Assembly: GCA_028684915.1 (NCBI GenBank)
Contig: JAQUEZ010000287.1
Coordinates: forward strand, 1-7,358
Direction of reading: 5' to 3'
Length of the DNA: 7,358 nucleotides
Source of the DNA: Desulfobulbus sp.
GTDB taxonomy: Bacteria; Desulfobacterota; Desulfobulbia; Desulfobulbales; Desulfobulbaceae
The number at the start of each line of letters is the position of its first letter. Position 1 is the stretch's first letter. Positions 6,646 to 7,358 of this stretch are shown here, in pieces. The notes beneath the pieces were generated by a model. The model worked only from the letters and a program-made list of their open reading frames with translations. It searched no databases and had not been told where the DNA came from. The position numbers and the translations under genes were made by a program.

Positions 6646-7358
6646 ATGTCAATGACCATGAAACGCACTTTGTGGATCAGCGGCGCCATTTTTCTGATGG
6701 CGCTTTGCTTCTGGTTCTATCAACTCTGGCACGGGTTGGTCCTCACCAATATGGTGAATTCCTACAGTTGGGGGCTGTATATCTCCGGCTTGGCCTTCTT
6801 TGTCGGTAATGCCGCCGGTGGCCTGGTACTCACCTCTTCCATCTATCTCTTTGGGGTTAAGCAACTCAAACCCCTGGCAAAACTCGGCGCTCTCACCGCC
6901 TTTGCCAATGTCACTGCCGCTATGCTGATCGTCCTCCCGGATATTGGTCAACCGTTGCGCCTCTACAATCTCATTCTCCATCCCAATTTCATGTCACCCC
7001 TGGTGTGGGATGTCATTGTTCTGAATCTGTACGCGCTCGCCTCGGCCATTTATCTGTACATCCTGCTGTTGCCCGAACTGACCGGCAAGCTCAGCTGGCT
7101 GGCCATCAAGGTGAAAAATCCGCACGATTTTTCCGAACGCTGGGCTAAAGAATCGCTCCTGTGGCCCTTCTGTTTGCCATCGGCATTCATGTGGTGACAG
7201 CCTGGATCTTCTCCACGCAAGGCGCCCGGGGTTGGTGGCATTCCCCGGCCATGGCTCCGGATTTTGTTTCGGTCGCCATTGCGGTTGGCACGACAGTCGT
7301 TCTACTAGCGGGTGCATTGGCCTACGGAACAGGCCAGCAGTACGAGGAAGCCTACCGT
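6646..7358 (+). CDS. NrfD/PsrC-type quinone-interacting membrane subunit (frameshifted, cut by window edge)
   Basis: Polytopic membrane anchor expected to exchange electrons between the quinone pool and the iron-sulfur subunit. The first frame gives 183 residues with hydrophobic segments at about 9-28, 44-69, 81-98 and 118-143 and the NrfD-like NSYSWGLYISGLAFFVGNAA, then ends at TGA 7195-7197. The family continues in the frame starting at 7155: APVALLFAIGIHVVTAWIFS, running open to the window edge (68 codons). Reading with one extra A near 7150-7152 gives RWAKEIAPVALLF, a smooth family-like join, so a 1-base deletion in the strain or a sequencing or assembly error is likely. AAGGAGG (6632-6638) is 7 nt before the ATG at 6646; an in-frame GTG at 6640 is too close to it. 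The gap to the B gene is 2 nt. The C-terminal half lies outside the window. Confidence 0.85.

Noticed and set aside
7146..7157. Programmed -1 ribosomal frameshift in the NrfD-type gene
   Set aside because: No X-XXY-YYZ slippery heptamer is present (GCTAAAGAATC does not allow tandem re-pairing) and no following stem-loop was noticed. A one-base loss is simpler.

Overview
The window looks like chromosomal DNA of a strictly or facultatively anaerobic Gram-negative bacterium. It carries an oxygen-sensitive type of hybrid cluster protein with a companion ferredoxin, a periplasmic Tat-exported molybdoenzyme with a polyferredoxin-like subunit and an NrfD-type quinone subunit, and an FNR/CRP-family site. 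Coding GC is moderate, and protein style suggests the sulfate- or sulfur-reducing 'Deltaproteobacteria' (Desulfobacterota). That placement is inference from gene content, not from a marker gene.

Left part, minus strand (1-3190). Reading from the middle leftwards: a two-CBS-domain protein (3175-2570); a small HPP-family membrane protein starting 11 nt after it (2558-2019); a 155-bp gap with a short palindrome; hcp, encoding hybrid cluster protein (1863-235); a 107-bp spacer that can form two mutually exclusive stem-loops; and the first 42 codons of a [4Fe-4S] ferredoxin cut by the window edge (127-1). hcp plus ferredoxin is a recurrent pair in anaerobes, used against nitric oxide or hydroxylamine stress. 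Some HPP proteins have been reported to carry nitrite, so these four genes may form one reactive-nitrogen unit.

Centre (3176-3434) is an AT-rich divergent control region. It holds a near-perfect 7-1-7 Fur-type box touching the CBS start codon, one FNR/CRP-family palindrome (TTGAT-N4-GTCAA) placed to serve either strand, -10-like hexamers on both strands, and a 12-bp palindrome just before the plus-strand operon.

Right part, plus strand (3435-7358). This is a tightly coupled operon: a Tat-exported molybdopterin oxidoreductase (3435-5972), an ATGA-overlapping 16-Cys iron-sulfur subunit (5969-6643), and 2 nt later an NrfD-type membrane subunit (6646 to the window edge). The NrfD gene needs a -1 frame change near 7150, most simply explained by one missing A. 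The catalytic subunit resembles the Asp-ligated type II DMSO reductase family (NarG/SerA/DdhA-like) in its Mo-site region. It is nevertheless paired with DmsB/PsrB-type and NrfD-type partners, not the usual NarH-like and haem b subunits. The expected role is quinol-linked respiration of an oxyanion or sulfur compound, or the reverse oxidation. The substrate cannot be named from sequence.
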